A stretch of 64,000 nt of DNA from Hippophae tibetana (Eukaryota > Streptophyta > Magnoliopsida > Rosales > Elaeagnaceae). The position numbers and the translations under genes are program-made. This document shows positions 22,835 to 35,894 of this stretch, in pieces (within the stretch, counting starts at the first letter, position 1; every line of letters starts with the position of its first letter). Location of the stretch: contig CM072807.1 in NCBI GenBank assembly GCA_037013495.1, positions 5,625,001-5,689,000 on the forward strand, in the 5' to 3' direction. The notes beneath the pieces are model-generated. The model saw only the letters and a list, made by a program, of their open reading frames with translations. It was not told the origin of the DNA and made no database searches.

Positions 22835-25800
22835 CTAAACCGTATAATGCTGTTGAATGGTATCAATGTCGAGTCCTTTCAGCTTCACCACTGACTCGAC
22901 GTGACCCTTCAGCGTAAGCAGCTCCCGAAGCCTGAAAAAGACAACAGAGAACAATATTTTTATTAATTGAATAAATTGTTATTGCAGGTTTTTTCAAAGT
23001 AAAAGAGTTTTTTAGTAGCATGTTGAGCACTTGTAATTCAACTTCCAAATCTTGTCAAGTAACAAAATTTAACCAGAACTTCATGATAGATTTGGCATAT
23101 TGTCTTGCTAATCACTTACCTTGCGACCTCAGCCCTTCGCTTGGCTTGTTCTGCAATCTCTGAAAGTTCCCTGTAACTGTTTTTGTCATTGAAAAGGTTG
23201 GAGGTTTCAGGTGGCTGAAGACCATGTAGAGTCCGCTGCGCAGCTGCCCATTGTGCTTCCCTTTCTTCTTTGCCATAGTCTTTCTTTGTGGTGAAGGCAG
23301 TCTGTCAAAAATAGAAAATAACAATTAAATTAATGATGTGAGATTTGCCAATTAATAGTGTTTTCATCTCCCATTTTAAAACATAATCTCATGATAGCAT
23401 ACCTTGTTTTCCAAAAGTGTGTCCCACGCTTTTCCACTAAGAGCATAGCGGATTGCAAATTTGAGCAAATCAAGAGGAAAGTATGTTACCAAACTATACA
23501 ACCAGATTACACCAGCCCATCCCCAGCCGCATCCTTTAATATGAGCAAAACTCCAATTTGCATAGACCGCGATAAAAGTTGCTACCTGTCAATGGCACAA
23601 TGGGTTACTACGATAGAGACTGAGAACCCATCAGGGCTTCTAGAAACTTGATTACTTAAATCCTACAGTCATGCTGTGCTGATCCTTACCAGTTGAGCAA
23701 TTAAGAAAGCACCGAGTAATAGAAGGCCTGGGCGTTCAACGAATGACCAGCTTCGTGACCTCGTTACAAAAATGAGGGCCTGGCTAACAATACTCACTTG
23801 TAGGTACAGAGCTGCCATCATTTCAGGAGCGTTATTTCTCAAAGATCTCACATGAAATTTGTCCTGCATTAAAAATGACAAATGAATCATATGTGAGTAC
23901 ATACAATACATACTATCGGAAGAACAGAAATAAGAAAAAGAGAAACACTTACTGAGAAAAAATCGGTATCACTCATTGCCCAAAAGAATACAACAGTCAT
24001 CAATGCCAAATAACCTCCAAGCACAACGCCAGTAGCAAAAATTTCTTTCAATTTCCAGCTGTCTGGCATTGGAGATGGTTTCACTCTATCCTTTGATATT
24101 GTCATGATTGTACCTAACGTGGGGGTAGAGCACTATTAGAAGACAACAATAGGGAATAATGGACAGAATTAACTGAAAGCACTAGGTATCCTTCTTACCA
24201 TCATTTAGGATTGCAATGATCAAAACCATGAATGGTGCAAAGTCAAACTTCCATATCAAAGCGATGAACATGAAGCCAAACTGTCAAAGTTGATCCTTAT
24301 GGAATTAGTCTAGAAAACCTATAAACCATTAAAGATAACTAGTAGGTAATGGTTCAACACTTACCACTATACGGATTGTGATTGAAACTGCATAAATCTG
24401 CAGAAGAATATTGTTAAAAAGTGAGTCTGGACGAATAAAAAGAATAAATGCATTACTTAAAAGGTTGAGAATAAATATAACTAACAGTGTAGTTCTTCAT
24501 TCTCTGAAAAATAGCCCTGCTGGTCAGCACAGCACTTATTATAACACTCAACCCAGGTTCAGTTAGAACAATGTCAGAAGCACCTCTGGCAGCATCAGTA
24601 GCATCTGCAACAGCAATCCCAATATCTGCTTTCTTTAAAGCAGGGGCATCATTCACACCATCTCCTGTCATACCACAAATATGCTTCCTATCCTGCAATC
24701 TCTTCACAATTTCATATTTGTGTTCTGTCAAAAGCAAAAGAGTGTTAGAGGGGCAAAGACCTTCACAAATTCAATAGAATTTAGTTGGAAACATGCAGAG
24801 AAATATAAACATATCACAAAAGAAAATGGACGAAGGAAAAAAAATCTCTTATTCAGTAAAAGCAGCCAAGAAATTCAATTCTCTTATATGCAGACATGAA
24901 AAACCTGGAAATACTCCAGCAAATCCATCTGCCTTCTCAATCAACTCATCCACAGGCAATGCTGAAACGGAAGCATCCTTATCTTGGCCAAGCAATGATG
25001 AAGAAGGATACATGTTTGTTCCCATACCAAGTCTACGTCCTGTTTCCTTGCCAATAGCAAGTTGATCCCCTAAGAATAATAAAAAATAAAGTCAACCTCC
25101 CCAACAAAAAACAGAAAAACTCATCATGAATGTATTGAATAAATTATAATAGAATAGCATTTTAAAGAAAACTACCTGTAATCATCTTAACATTCACACC
25201 AAGGTTGAGGGCTCTTCGAATGGTTTCAGCACTGTCATGCCTTGGAGGATCAAACAGGGGCAACAAGCCAACAAACTGCCATGGTTTCCCTGGACTGTCT
25301 TTTGTCTTCTCAGGTACTTCCTAATGACGTCAATAGGATAAATAATAGCTAGGATATAACCATTTTACTCCATAATACTTATATTCCAATAAACAATTTA
25401 TTACCTGTCTTGCAACACCTAAAGAACGAAGTCCACGTTCAGCAAATTTATCAATCACTGCATGAACTTTTTTCTTTACATCCTCTTTGCAGTTGCAAAG
25501 AGTCAATATCTATCCAACATTGAAAATCAAAAAATTAGGCCTTCCATAAACTATAATTTTTTCTCCCTATCACAAATTAGGATAGAGTTACCTGCTCGGG
25601 TGCTCCTTTGCTAGCCCGATGCCAATTTCCATCAGAATCAATATATGTTAGAGCAGTCCTCTTCTCTACAGGGTTGAAAGGAAGGAAGTGGATCTCTCTA
25701 ATGCCAGCTCGTGCCTGCCAAGTTCATATTCCAAAAAAAGGCCTCGATGTGAAGTTTCAACCAAATTCAGTTTGATAATTGTGAAATGATGGACAAAGAT

Positions 25801-28800
25801 ATACCTCTTTTGGATCAGCAAGCATCCCAACAATTGCAGCATCAATTGCATCTTGATTTTCAGTCCTAGAAGCCCTGGCTGCTAAAAGCATAACATGCTC
25901 CTTCTCCATTCCTTTGACAAATACTTCAATCAGATTTCTGTCAACTGACAACTTGTTTAGAGTCAGGGTGCCCGTTTTATCACTGCAGAGAACATCCATC
26001 CCAGCCATTTCCTCAATAGCAGTCATTCTTTTGGTGATAGCACCTTGCTGAGAAAGTCTATGTGAACCAATAGCCATGGTGACAGACAAAACAGTTGGCA
26101 TGGCAATGGGAATCCCTCCAATCAAGAGAACCAACAAGTTGTCAATCCCATCCCTATATTGCCGGTGTTGTATTGGATACATGACTATAAGCTCGATTAC
26201 TATCCCAATAGCAATGGAGCAAATACAGAAATTACCAATAGCCGTAAGCACTTTTTGAAAATGTCCAATTTGATTGGTGCTGTCAACCAGATGAGCAGCT
26301 TTTCCAAAAAAGGTATGCACACCAGTCGCAATAACAACAGCTTCTATTTCACCTTGTTTACAAGTCGACCCAGAAAACACTTCATCTGATGGATTCTTGG
26401 TGACAGCAAGGGACTCTCCAGTTAGAGCAGATTGATCAATTTTTAGAGGATCACCCTCAAGAAGACGGGCATCAGCAGGAACAATATCTCCTAATTTAAT
26501 GCTGATTATGTCACCAGGAACCAAAATTGAGGCATCTTGCTCACTCCATCGACCGTCTCTAAGGACCTATGGCATAAGAGGAAGATATTTAAGATATCAA
26601 TAAGCAGGGAAACGAGCAAGTAACACTTCTTTTGGTTCCTTCAGTATAAAAAAACAAGTAAAACAGACTACTTTTGGTTACAGCAAAGAAATAAAATTTC
26701 ACTGTCTTCAATACCTTAGTCTTGGGAGCAAGACCAGCCATGAGGGCAGCTGCCGCATTACCAGCATTGTTTTCTTCGATAAAACTGATAGTGGAGTTGA
26801 TGACAAGCAAGGTAATGATCCCAACAAAATCTTGCCAATCAGGAGGCCTACCACCACCATTGGCCAAGGCAATAGCCATTAATGCAGCAGCTTCCATGAC
26901 CCAGGATAAAGGGTTCCACATAAAGCCCAAAAATTTGAGAAATTTGCTTTCCTGACAGAAAAATGGAAATATCACATGTTATTATATAATTATATGAATC
27001 AAAACAGGTAGATAGTTAGAATCTTGGAGAATATGAATCACACTTTTTTCTCTTCTAATTTGTTTGGACCAAAAACTTGAAGCCGGTTGGCTCCTTCCTG
27101 AGATGTCAGCCCCTCTTTCGAACATTTCAATTGCTCAAACACTTCCTCTACTGGAATTCGTTCCTGAAAACATCAAATTACGAATCAATAACCTCTTAAA
27201 ATTTACATACGCACAAAATTATTACATTAACCTTAATTTCATATTAGTTTTCTTTTCGATCAAGTTGTAGAAAGGTTGCTCAAAAATGATAAAATAATGT
27301 TTCTAAATACTTATGGTAGATGTACTCAGGAACAGGAAAACACACTTCACATTATTACCGAAACATTTCTATCAATCTGGGTTGAAGGCATCATTAGCAT
27401 TTCTCGTTATACCTCTTTACCCTCAAATAATTTTCATTTTAAATGGAAGAGAAAAACAATAGTTTACAGACCATTACACATTGCATAAATAGGCAACTCA
27501 GCGTTCCAAAATCATATTTTATTTCAGAAAAAAACTATATTACTATTTTCTGTATCTGAGTAAGGATGTGAATTCTTCTTACTCTGATGGACGTATTGCC
27601 ATTCTAAATCACATAAACCCTCCAACACTTCAACTCTTATGATGAAAAAAAACACTCACGATGCATCCAACCGCTTTTCACAGGATAATAGTTAAAAGTA
27701 TTCACAGATAAACGGATATGCTTCAGTTCACTGCTCATGTCTCTTAAAGCAATTCTCAACAAACCAGTGTCAATTAAAAAAAACATCAATCTTCTTTACT
27801 TTACAAGGTAATTCAGGTCAATAAATATTAGAGAAAAGCTTAGATTAAGTCATTTCGTAATTATAACTAGTGTGATTTAAACCTTCAGTTTTTTAAAAAA
27901 CTCACTAGATCCAACTATAAAATTTTAAATATTAAAATATTAATTAAAAAACAATATTTTAATTAAAAAATGATTAAAATAATATATTTTTAACAAATTA
28001 ACACGTACAAAGTATACAATCACTTTATCTCCACGCTCCCTAAATATCAAAATATCATCATATGGAATAAATTAATCAAAAGATACTATTTAATTAGGAG
28101 TGATATTTTGACCTCATTTGACGATGACTTAACAGATGGAGGTATGCGGGTGTAAACACAGAATCAATGTTACTCGGACTCGCCGGAATGGGTAATGCGC
28201 CGGAGTCAACACGACACGAGGCGGACCCCGACACGACGCCAACACGAGAGACGGTGTCCAATCCGACAAAATATGTCAGACTCTTAGCCAAAAAAAATAT
28301 ATAAATTTTTTATAATAATGAAAATAATAGTTAAATTATATTAAATTAATTTTTGATATTAAATCAGTTTAAATAAACATTTAATTTTAAAGATATTTAA
28401 TATAAAATAATTAACTTAACTAATATGTTGTCAATAATATCAATGATAAAAATATGTTAATAAAATGTTTATTTTCAGAAACAACTAATTAAATTTTAAA
28501 TTGTTTTTAGTTTTTTTTTAATATTTTATCTTTTAATTTAATATTTTAAAAAAATTTAAAAATAAAAAAAATATTCAAATAATAACAAAATTTACAACTA
28601 TGATAGAACTACCCTAAATAAATAGATACGAGGAAGGAAAAAGCCGAAACTCGCGACAGAAAAATACGTTTTTCTCAAGTTTTGAAGGCGCGTGATTGGG
28701 TGCGTATTTAACTCATACTTGGTAGAAAAAACGCAAATCTTAATATTTTTAAAATTTTAATGAAAATTAATCTCGAAAAATGAATTTTATAATTAAAAAA

Positions 28801-29492
28801 TATATAATCGATGGATGATACTTAAAGCAAATACGCTGCATCTAAACCGTGAACAACATCCACGAGGCCAATCCGCATGTATCAGACGGCTGATATTCAT
28901 TTACTGCATCTCAAGAAGGTCTTTACATTTCCACGCTAACATGGTCATCGCCGAAACAGCAGTCGGATATATTAAGAATCAATGAATAAACTACAAAACA
29001 TAGATAAAATTCTTTACAGAAAAATCATTTTATATTTTCAATTGGAAAGCCTATCGCTACAGAATCTTTTGCTATCAAATCAAGAAGCGTCACAAAAATT
29101 GCATCCGTCGTTTAACCGGGAAAAAGGTTCGTTAGAAAAGACGCAGAAAGATAAACAAACAAGAATTACAATAAAATATATTTTAAACCATCACTAGTCA
29201 CAACAACTTGAAAGTGTAACAAAATAAATAACTAAAAAAAAAAAAAACGAAACTCTTCCTTCAGTATTTACTAAGAACTCCGATAGAAAAGAAGTTCGTA
29301 AGTTTTGATCAAAACACCAATTTTAAAATAAGAGAAAATTTAGATCCAAACTTATTTTCTGCTTCATTTATCAAGCAAAAAAAACACAGATATGGAAAAT
29401 TGGAATAAATAAATAGAGAGATAAATTACGCGTACCAGATCAACGTTCTCTTTTTTGATCTCTTCGAGACTGATAGCCGGTTTGTCACCCAT
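22835..29492 (-). CDS. plasma-membrane H+-ATPase (P3A-type proton pump)
   Basis: Pumps protons out of the cell using ATP, energising secondary transport. Sixteen exons: 29492-29436, 27163-27044, 26951-26715, 26566-25805, 25714-25592, 25509-25405, 25320-25176, 25069-24905, 24724-24486, 24397-24365, 24280-24199, 24113-23953, 23863-23690, 23585-23403, 23301-23120 and 22931-22835. Together they make 2865 nt, 954 aa, the normal family length. Motifs: TGES (187-190), the phosphorylated D334 in [22 protein letters not shown] (591-597), the membrane aspartate D689 in AILNDGT, and the C-terminal regulatory helix region. The chain ends in H-Y-T-V, so T953 is the phospho-site for 14-3-3 activation. The start ([19 protein letters not shown]) and the ending [11 protein letters not shown] recall the Arabidopsis AHA6/8/9 group, a judgement from memory. 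It has a large first intron (2.27 kb). One oddity is R-E-L-L where most family members have R-E-L-H-T-L-K-G-H. Confidence 0.96.
28160..28280. repeat. GC-rich dispersed-repeat-like island in intron 1 of the H+-ATPase gene
   Basis: A patch dense in cgacac/acacg motifs (tactcggactcgccggaatg, acacgacacgaggcgg, cgacacgacgccaacacgag) sits inside AT-rich intron sequence. Such (tc)cgacac(g)-rich strings are common in dispersed plant repeats. I see no inverted repeats or target duplication. The open minus-strand frame across it is probably a by-product of its GC content. Confidence 0.4.
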
Positions 29493-29735
29493 GTTGGTAG
29501 CTCAAAGGAGCTCCAAAGGCTACGAACAATTAAGATTTTGATCAGAATTACACCCTCAAAACAAAAGAAAAAAAAATGTAGGTATAGAATGATAGGGAAA
29601 AATATAAAGCCCTGAGTAGTAAAGAGTCCTACCAGAAGAAGAAGAATAAATGTTTTGATTCAGAGTCCCAAAGAGAAAATCGTGGTTTGGGTATTGTGGA
29701 GAGACTTGACTCTCTATGAATGAATGAGGGAAGAG
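29493..29735 (-). other. 5' UTR of the H+-ATPase gene
   Basis: This leader of about 240 nt lies between the TATA-predicted start (about 29735) and the ATG at 29492. I found no upstream ATG on the minus strand in it, in contrast to some plant proton-pump genes that carry upstream ORFs. It includes a T-rich tract next to ctttgttttgag. Confidence 0.55.
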
Positions 29736-29762
29736 GGGCAGATAAGCGTCCTCAGCCTCCTC

Positions 29763-29769
29763 ATTTATA
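29763..29769 (-). promoter_or_regulatory. TATA box of the H+-ATPase gene
   Basis: The minus strand reads GAGATATAAATGAGGAGGC, with TATAAAT at 29769-29763. It lies about 275 nt upstream of the start codon, which would place transcription initiation near 29735. It is the best TATA candidate in the region and is followed by a GC-richer leader. Confidence 0.65.
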
Positions 29770-30247
29770 TCTCAAAACTTATGCGATTCTCTCTTTAGAC
29801 GAGCGATCGATTTTGGTTTTACAAAGTGGGCCCCTCAGCCCAGCACTTATATTTTCTATGTATTTTTTACCATATATTATTTGTAGTGTTCTAAGATTAG
29901 ACGATTACTTAACATTAAATATTAATAAAATTTATAATATATTTTATTTATTTATCATAAATTTAATTAAAATAATTAAAAATATAAAATAAGATAAAAG
30001 GTGAATTTCTTAGTTTTATTTATAAAAAATATATCCTTTAGTTTTCTAAAGTAAAAAATAATAATTTAATCTTTTTGTTTTAAAAAAATTAACAAAAAAT
30101 CTTAAAATAATTTAAAAATTATTAAAATATTTCAATCATTTTATTATTTATTATGTAAAATTACATAATTAATTTAAAAAAAATTATCAATAAAATACCT
30201 ATTAATAGTATTAATTTTTTTATGATTTTTTTATAAGTAAAAATATT
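29770..30247. other. proximal upstream region of the H+-ATPase gene
   Basis: GC content is balanced near the TATA box (gggcccctcagcccagcac at about 29828-29846), then strongly AT-rich. I cannot name regulatory sites with confidence. Confidence 0.4.
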
Positions 30248-31015
30248 AATGAATATCTTTCATAATTTAAATAATTAAGTAATATTTTTATTAAAAAATA
30301 GATTCTCATGTATATATATTTATGATATATGATTATTTATAATATAAATTTAATAAAAAATAATAAGTTAAGTTATTTAAGAATATAATATATATAAAAT
30401 AAAATTATATAAGATAAAATTTAAAATAAAATAATATTATATTATAAATTTATTAAAAAAATTAAATGTGATATAATAAGTGATAAAGATGTCTAGCTTA
30501 CGTAAAAAACGTTTTATTTTCACGCGCTTGGTTTTATGCGCGTCTTAATCGCGCTCCAGTTCGGTTTGGGTTGTGAACTGAGATAAAACGGCAGGCTACT
30601 TTTCAGATTTTTATGCAAAAAATCTGCGAGGGAGTAATTAATATTTTTTTTTTTCATTTTGATAATGATATTTTCAATGCAATTTTTTTTTTATAATTTT
30701 GTACTCTATCATTTATTTAAAAATAAAAAATAAATCCACTAATAAAATACAACCTAATGAGTATATATAAAATTCTTCTTCTTTTTATATATATAGGAGC
30801 TACATAGTAACGAAAGTTTAGATTAAATAATTTACCTTATTTAGTTTTTAAAATTAACAATTGTGCTATTATATTATTTTAATAAATTTTTATTTAAAAT
30901 ATTATTTTTAAAATAATATATTTTATTTTTAATAAATTATTTTTTAATATTAAAAAAATTAAATAATATCGTTTATAATTGAAAAAACTACTTATAAATA
31001 ATCTAATTCAAAAAA
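30248..31015. repeat. direct repeat flanking the H+-ATPase gene, right copy (MITE-free)
   Basis: Homologous to 20617-21970 without the MITE. Around 30300-30320 the sequence runs ctcatgtatatatatttatg where the left copy has ctcaagacatatata, the MITE, then catatatatttat, so this copy shows the empty site. It lies about 480 bp upstream of the H+-ATPase TATA box. Its core at 30505-30642 is the best-conserved part. Confidence 0.75.
30505..30642. repeat. conserved GC-rich core of the direct repeat, right copy
   Basis: Nearly the same as 21316-21455, with shared ccagttcggtttgggttgtg and aactgagataaaacggcagg. It keeps both CGCG-box-like arms (acgcgc at 30522-30527, gcgcgt at 30538-30543). It is 0.75-0.9 kb upstream of the proton-pump TATA box, so a regulatory role is possible but unproved. 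Confidence 0.6.
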
Positions 31016-34000
31016 CATCAATTGAAATTTTCTATTTTTTTTAAAATACCACACTAAAAATGTAAAAGTTTATATGCCTACTAAACATATCAACGGGACA
31101 AGTCCGTTTTTATTATTGCGAGTATAAGAAGGATATTTCTTTTTTATCAAAAGCTTAGATATTTTATGAGATTTGAGGATTTTTCATATTATTAAGCTTG
31201 ATAAATTTTTAATTATATTTATTTATAATATAATTAAATTTAAAATATAAATTATAAATTATAATTACAATTATAATTACATTATTTATTTTATTAATTT
31301 AATAATTATTATAATATTTTTCTCATATATGATGATATTAAAAATTCATAACTAAAGCATATATTTATTTATAAAAATATTTTTATCAAATTTTTTTTAA
31401 AACAATTGTAAGAAAACGATAATCAAGAAATTGTCAGGACACGTGGAATAATTCTCAACTCCATCCCGTTTTCAACGATTATTTTTTACTGTATTAAAGT
31501 TAAAAGTTTTTTCACAAATTTTTACTTTTACCAAGAAAATCGACATCCCGAATAACTACAACTAATTGTTTATTTGTTATCTTGCGTGTATCAATGCACT
31601 TATAAGAATATAATTAATTTTTATTAATAAATCAACCCATAATTACTTCATTATATGTTAATTAATATATATAATATTATTCGTATAACATCATTCACCC
31701 CTTATATATTTTTGCAAGCTTATACCAAATTATATACGTTCCTAATATAATATTATAATTGAATATGTATACCCGACATGTTATAAATTTACGTGTTTTA
31801 TGACACGTTATAAAATAATAATTATATAAATTTATATTTCTGTTATATATAAAGTATACAGATGAAGAAAAAGGAATCCCATTTTTTAATTGACAAAATG
31901 AACATATAAACCGATGATTTACTTGTATTATTAGGTTGAAGTAAAAAATGTCAAAATACAACTTGCCATTTTGGTACTATTGTGCGATGTTTGAATCGTC
32001 GTACGAAGACATATCATGTACTTGGAACTTGGAAGTTAAAAAAACAACCCGAACAAATTGGAAGCATTTAATTATCTTATTAAAATAAATCTTCGTATTA
32101 TTAAAAAAAAAAATACCGGTGATGTTGATGTCTTTCTTTCTTCTTTAAGTTAGAAGGAATTCTTTTTTCACGTAAAACTATACGCGATAGATTTATTTTT
32201 TTGTTTTGAATAAATATTAAATTTGGATAGAAAAATTGATAAATTAAAATGTTTTCAATAATTTAATTTGGTTTGTTATGATTCAATTTATAAAAATGTT
32301 AAATTATGTAGGTTGGATTGAATCGCTATTATATTTATAATTTATATAATTTAATGGCTAAATTCATTATTATTCAAGACTTTGAAATGATAATTTTTTT
32401 AATTATTTTAACTAGTTAAATAAATAAAAATGATATTAATGTTATAGTTATGTTTCAAACTAGAATAAAATAGATTAATAATATTATAAAAATCAAAAAG
32501 AAAAATATTACTTGATGGGTAATAACATAACATTCTTTCCATATATATTTTAGTGATCATATTCTAAATAATTATAATTAAACTAAACTTATTTTAATAA
32601 TTGGATTCAATTCGATTTGTTATGTATGAATAATTCGATCTAATTTATTTACATTTTACAAAATTTAAACCAACCTAGATTATATCCATCTAGATGTAAA
32701 TCTAAATTGCATGTTTTTTGTTTAAAGTGAATGATTGATCATAGTGTCCATTAAAATTGTTAAACTTAGATAGAGATAAGAGATAATAGAAGAATAATGC
32801 TAAAAATACTACTACTTAAGCTTCAAATATATAACATATTGTTATAATTTTTATAATAATTTAATATATAACATGTTTTTTTCCTTAAAAAATTAGTATA
32901 AAATAATTTGAACTAAAAAAATAGAAATTATCTAAAACACCAACTTTTACTTAGGTAAGTGAAATTATTCAATTTTTTTAACATATTTCAATAATATAAA
33001 TTATTATTATTTTCCTAGTATATTTTATTAATAATAATTTTATTTAATAATAATATCATAAAATTATCAAAAAAATTAACATTTTATGATTTTTTATTAT
33101 ATCATTCGAATAAATTGGAATATATAAGAGAATGTTGTTAGGATTTTTATACAATTAATTAACAAGATTTACATAATTTTATTTAATAAATAAGTCAAAT
33201 ATTAGGACTACATAAGTAAATTTGACACAATAACATGACATGGCCAAACTTAATAAATAAATTTAGAAGGATATTTTGTTTATAAATAATGTATGTTAGT
33301 TTAATATTTTTTTAATTAATATGCTATAAGATATGATATCATGAGTAAATTAACTTATTCATTAAATAAGTAATCACACACAAATTAACATCCTTAATGA
33401 TCAAAATAACTATACAAAAGGTAACAATATAAAACCAATATACAATAAATTGATCGAACAATTACTCATAAGAATTTAAGAAATGTATTTACTTAAAGAT
33501 ACATTGATATTTATTGACTCAAAAAAATTTAAAACTTAAAAACAAAACAAAAAACAGATAATTACGAAATAAGAATGAATGAACTAACAAATATATCATC
33601 AAATTATTTAAAAAATTATAAATATAACATCTAATTTTATTGAGTAAGAAGAAAAATAGCACTTAATTATAATTGTCTTTAAAAATATATCATTATGTTA
33701 TTTTTTAATGGTTACATCAACTAATAAGGAGTTTTATGATTAATTTATATCACTAATAAAAATTTTAGTGATAGATTTGTATTAATAATAAAGAATTTAG
33801 TGTTAGATTTTGCATAATAGTGATAAATTTGTACTATAAATAATATTTAAGTATTATTTTTATCACTTAATAAAATTAAATAATATGTTTATAATTTTAT
33901 CCTAAAGAAATATCAAATCAAGATTCTCGTTAGTATTGAGCTGAAAATCTGAAGTAATATATGTAAATTAAAAATTTTGATCTTACCTAAAACATAAGCA

Positions 34001-34554
34001 TTAATTACTAGCAAGTTTTTGCGTTCAAATCCCCATGTATGATGCACAAATTAAGGGTTAGGATTTGATCCATTTAGTAGTTGAGTTATATAATGTTATT
34101 TATAAAAAAAATCTAAAAATCTTTTGTTTTTGCTGTAATTAAGGCATGCATTGTTAGTAAGATACTAATAGTTAGGTGGTGGAATCCAAAGTTTGAATAT
34201 TACAATCGTTTTTTCATTTCTTACCTTAAATATTGATCCCAACTATCAATTCATTATTTTCGTAACTTACCATTTGATTAATTAATTAATTATAATAAGG
34301 CCATGTTTGAGGACAAAACATAGATTTTGATTCCACCTAAGCAACATATTTATTATAATTAAGTTTAAATTTAACTAAACTATGAGATGCATGTAAAAAT
34401 ATTGATCCTTTTAGGACAATCGCAAACAGAAAATATACATATCGTCTGATGACAGAAGATGGGCACTGCTTTCCATCATCTATATAGCCTGAATGTTAGA
34501 CTAGATAGATAATAATATTATGAAATCTAATATCCAAGTTAAGTTTAATCCCAA
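31016..34554. other. AT-rich intergenic DNA
   Basis: There is no gene or element I can support. Long A/T runs dominate. The frame at 31695-31961 on the minus strand is of low complexity and not convincing. Confidence 0.6.
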
Positions 34555-35240
34555 ACCAAAAAGCCCAAAGTTCAACGACTCGAAGAGTTATCTAAGAGGC
34601 ACGTCTGTTAGTAATAGCACCTAATACTTCTCTAGAACGAGGGATCACAGGCGGCCTCGCAGCGATCACCCTTTGAAAATCTTCCCCTGCGTGCACTGCC
34701 CATTCCACAATTTGTGCACCAGCCCATCTTTGCTGATTAAATACCCTATCACACCTTGCACGCCAAACCAGTAAGCTATGTTAGCAAACAATGCCCCCCT
34801 GTTCTGCCTGCAAATTGAACAGTAAAAACTCCATCGACCTGAACTGCCTGTAGAGACCATCCAAATCCGAACCCTTCCAAGCTTCCTTTCGTGCAACGCA
34901 TCTCAACATGGCGTGGTTGACATTCTTCATCACACCACCACACAACCAACATCTACCCTAACACGTTTTTGAAGTAGCACTAAGTTACATGGCATAGAAT
35001 TCTTTAAAATCCTCCAAATAAAGTGTTTAACATTCTTCCCAATATTGAGGCCCCGTAACTTACTCCACATACGTTGGACAACCCCTATATCCGAGCATGA
35101 TAGACCACCACATTTGAACTCGCGTATCTCAAATGCAGTCCAGTAATCACTCTTTACTAAATATATTCTGGATGAATTAAAATGCCATATTAGCAAATCA
35201 GATTGTGGTGTTGGTGCTAGTGGGATGCTCAGAATTGCAT
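34555..35240 (-). mobile_element. LINE ORF2 3' remnant (zf-RVT region)
   Basis: Minus-strand frames at 35196-34930 and 34896-34666 match the end of plant LINE ORF2. Visible are LIWHFNSSRIYLVKSDYW, then WSKLRGLNIGKNVKHFIWRI and LKNSMPCNLVLLQKR. This is the zf-RVT pattern (W-x-L-W-x-L-x-I-P-x-K-V-K-H-F-L-W-R...L-P-T-N-x-N-L). The downstream frame (GVQGVIGYLISKDGLVHKLW) is less clear. Neither endonuclease nor reverse transcriptase core is present. No tail or target duplication was identified. It is a short dead fragment. Confidence 0.65.
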
Positions 35241-35510
35241 CAGCCTCTTGAATACTTCCTAAATGGCCTTTTTTACATATGCGATTTGATTTGATCTCTC
35301 GTATTATTTAATTTTCATTCTTTTCATCAAAAGTACTCTTATCTCTCAAGAGTTAAGAGAATCAACTTTTATCACAAAATTGAGATTCATGACTCCGAAA
35401 ACTTGCCAACTTGAAATTAATACTATTTAATATAGTAATAGAGTTGATATTAACATTTATACGTAGAATTATTCATAATTAAATCAATAAAATAATAAAC
35501 AAACAAAATA

Positions 35511-35827
35511 TGTTGAAAGTAGTTGCTACTAGTGTCTTAATTTTAGGATTGTTTTCAACAATCTATGTTTTCATGAGTGGTGTAAGCATGAGTTCTTAGT
35601 TTTAAGAAGTGGTGTTTCTACTCATAAAATTCTGTAAAATTGAAGAAATTTTAGCAATTTGTTTCCTATAAATTGATATAATAAGAAGTTGAATACATAA
35701 GCAGAAAAACTGTTCTTAGTCTCCAAAATGTGTATGAACTCAATCTTCAAAATTGAGATGAACAAGAGAAGGGTTTAGAAAATCTTACCCAAAATCTAAG
35801 AGTGTGATTTAGAAAACTAACCCAACA
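35511..35827 (+). repeat. 5' LTR of the Copia element
   Basis: Starts with TG (tgttgaaagtagttgctact). Homology to the 3' LTR runs to about 35771. The last 50 or so bases up to the primer-binding site have no partner downstream, so either the 3' LTR lost its end or the LTR is shorter than drawn. A TATA-like cctataaattg lies near 35667. Confidence 0.75.
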
Positions 35828-35829
35828 TT

Positions 35830-35841
35830 TGGTATTAGAGC
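35830..35841 (+). other. primer-binding site for initiator-tRNA-Met
   Basis: The sequence tggtattagagc differs by one base from the usual Copia site tggtatcagagc, which pairs with the 3' end of initiator methionine tRNA. Its position directly after the 5' LTR supports the reading. Confidence 0.8.
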
Positions 35842-35894
35842 TAAGAAGTGAGTTGGAAAAAAAATCACATTAGCCAAAACTTTGCAGTAACAAA

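Noticed and set aside
26076..26389. Plus-strand open frames across exon 4 of the H+-ATPase gene
   Set aside because: They are antisense to a fully supported, conserved exon.
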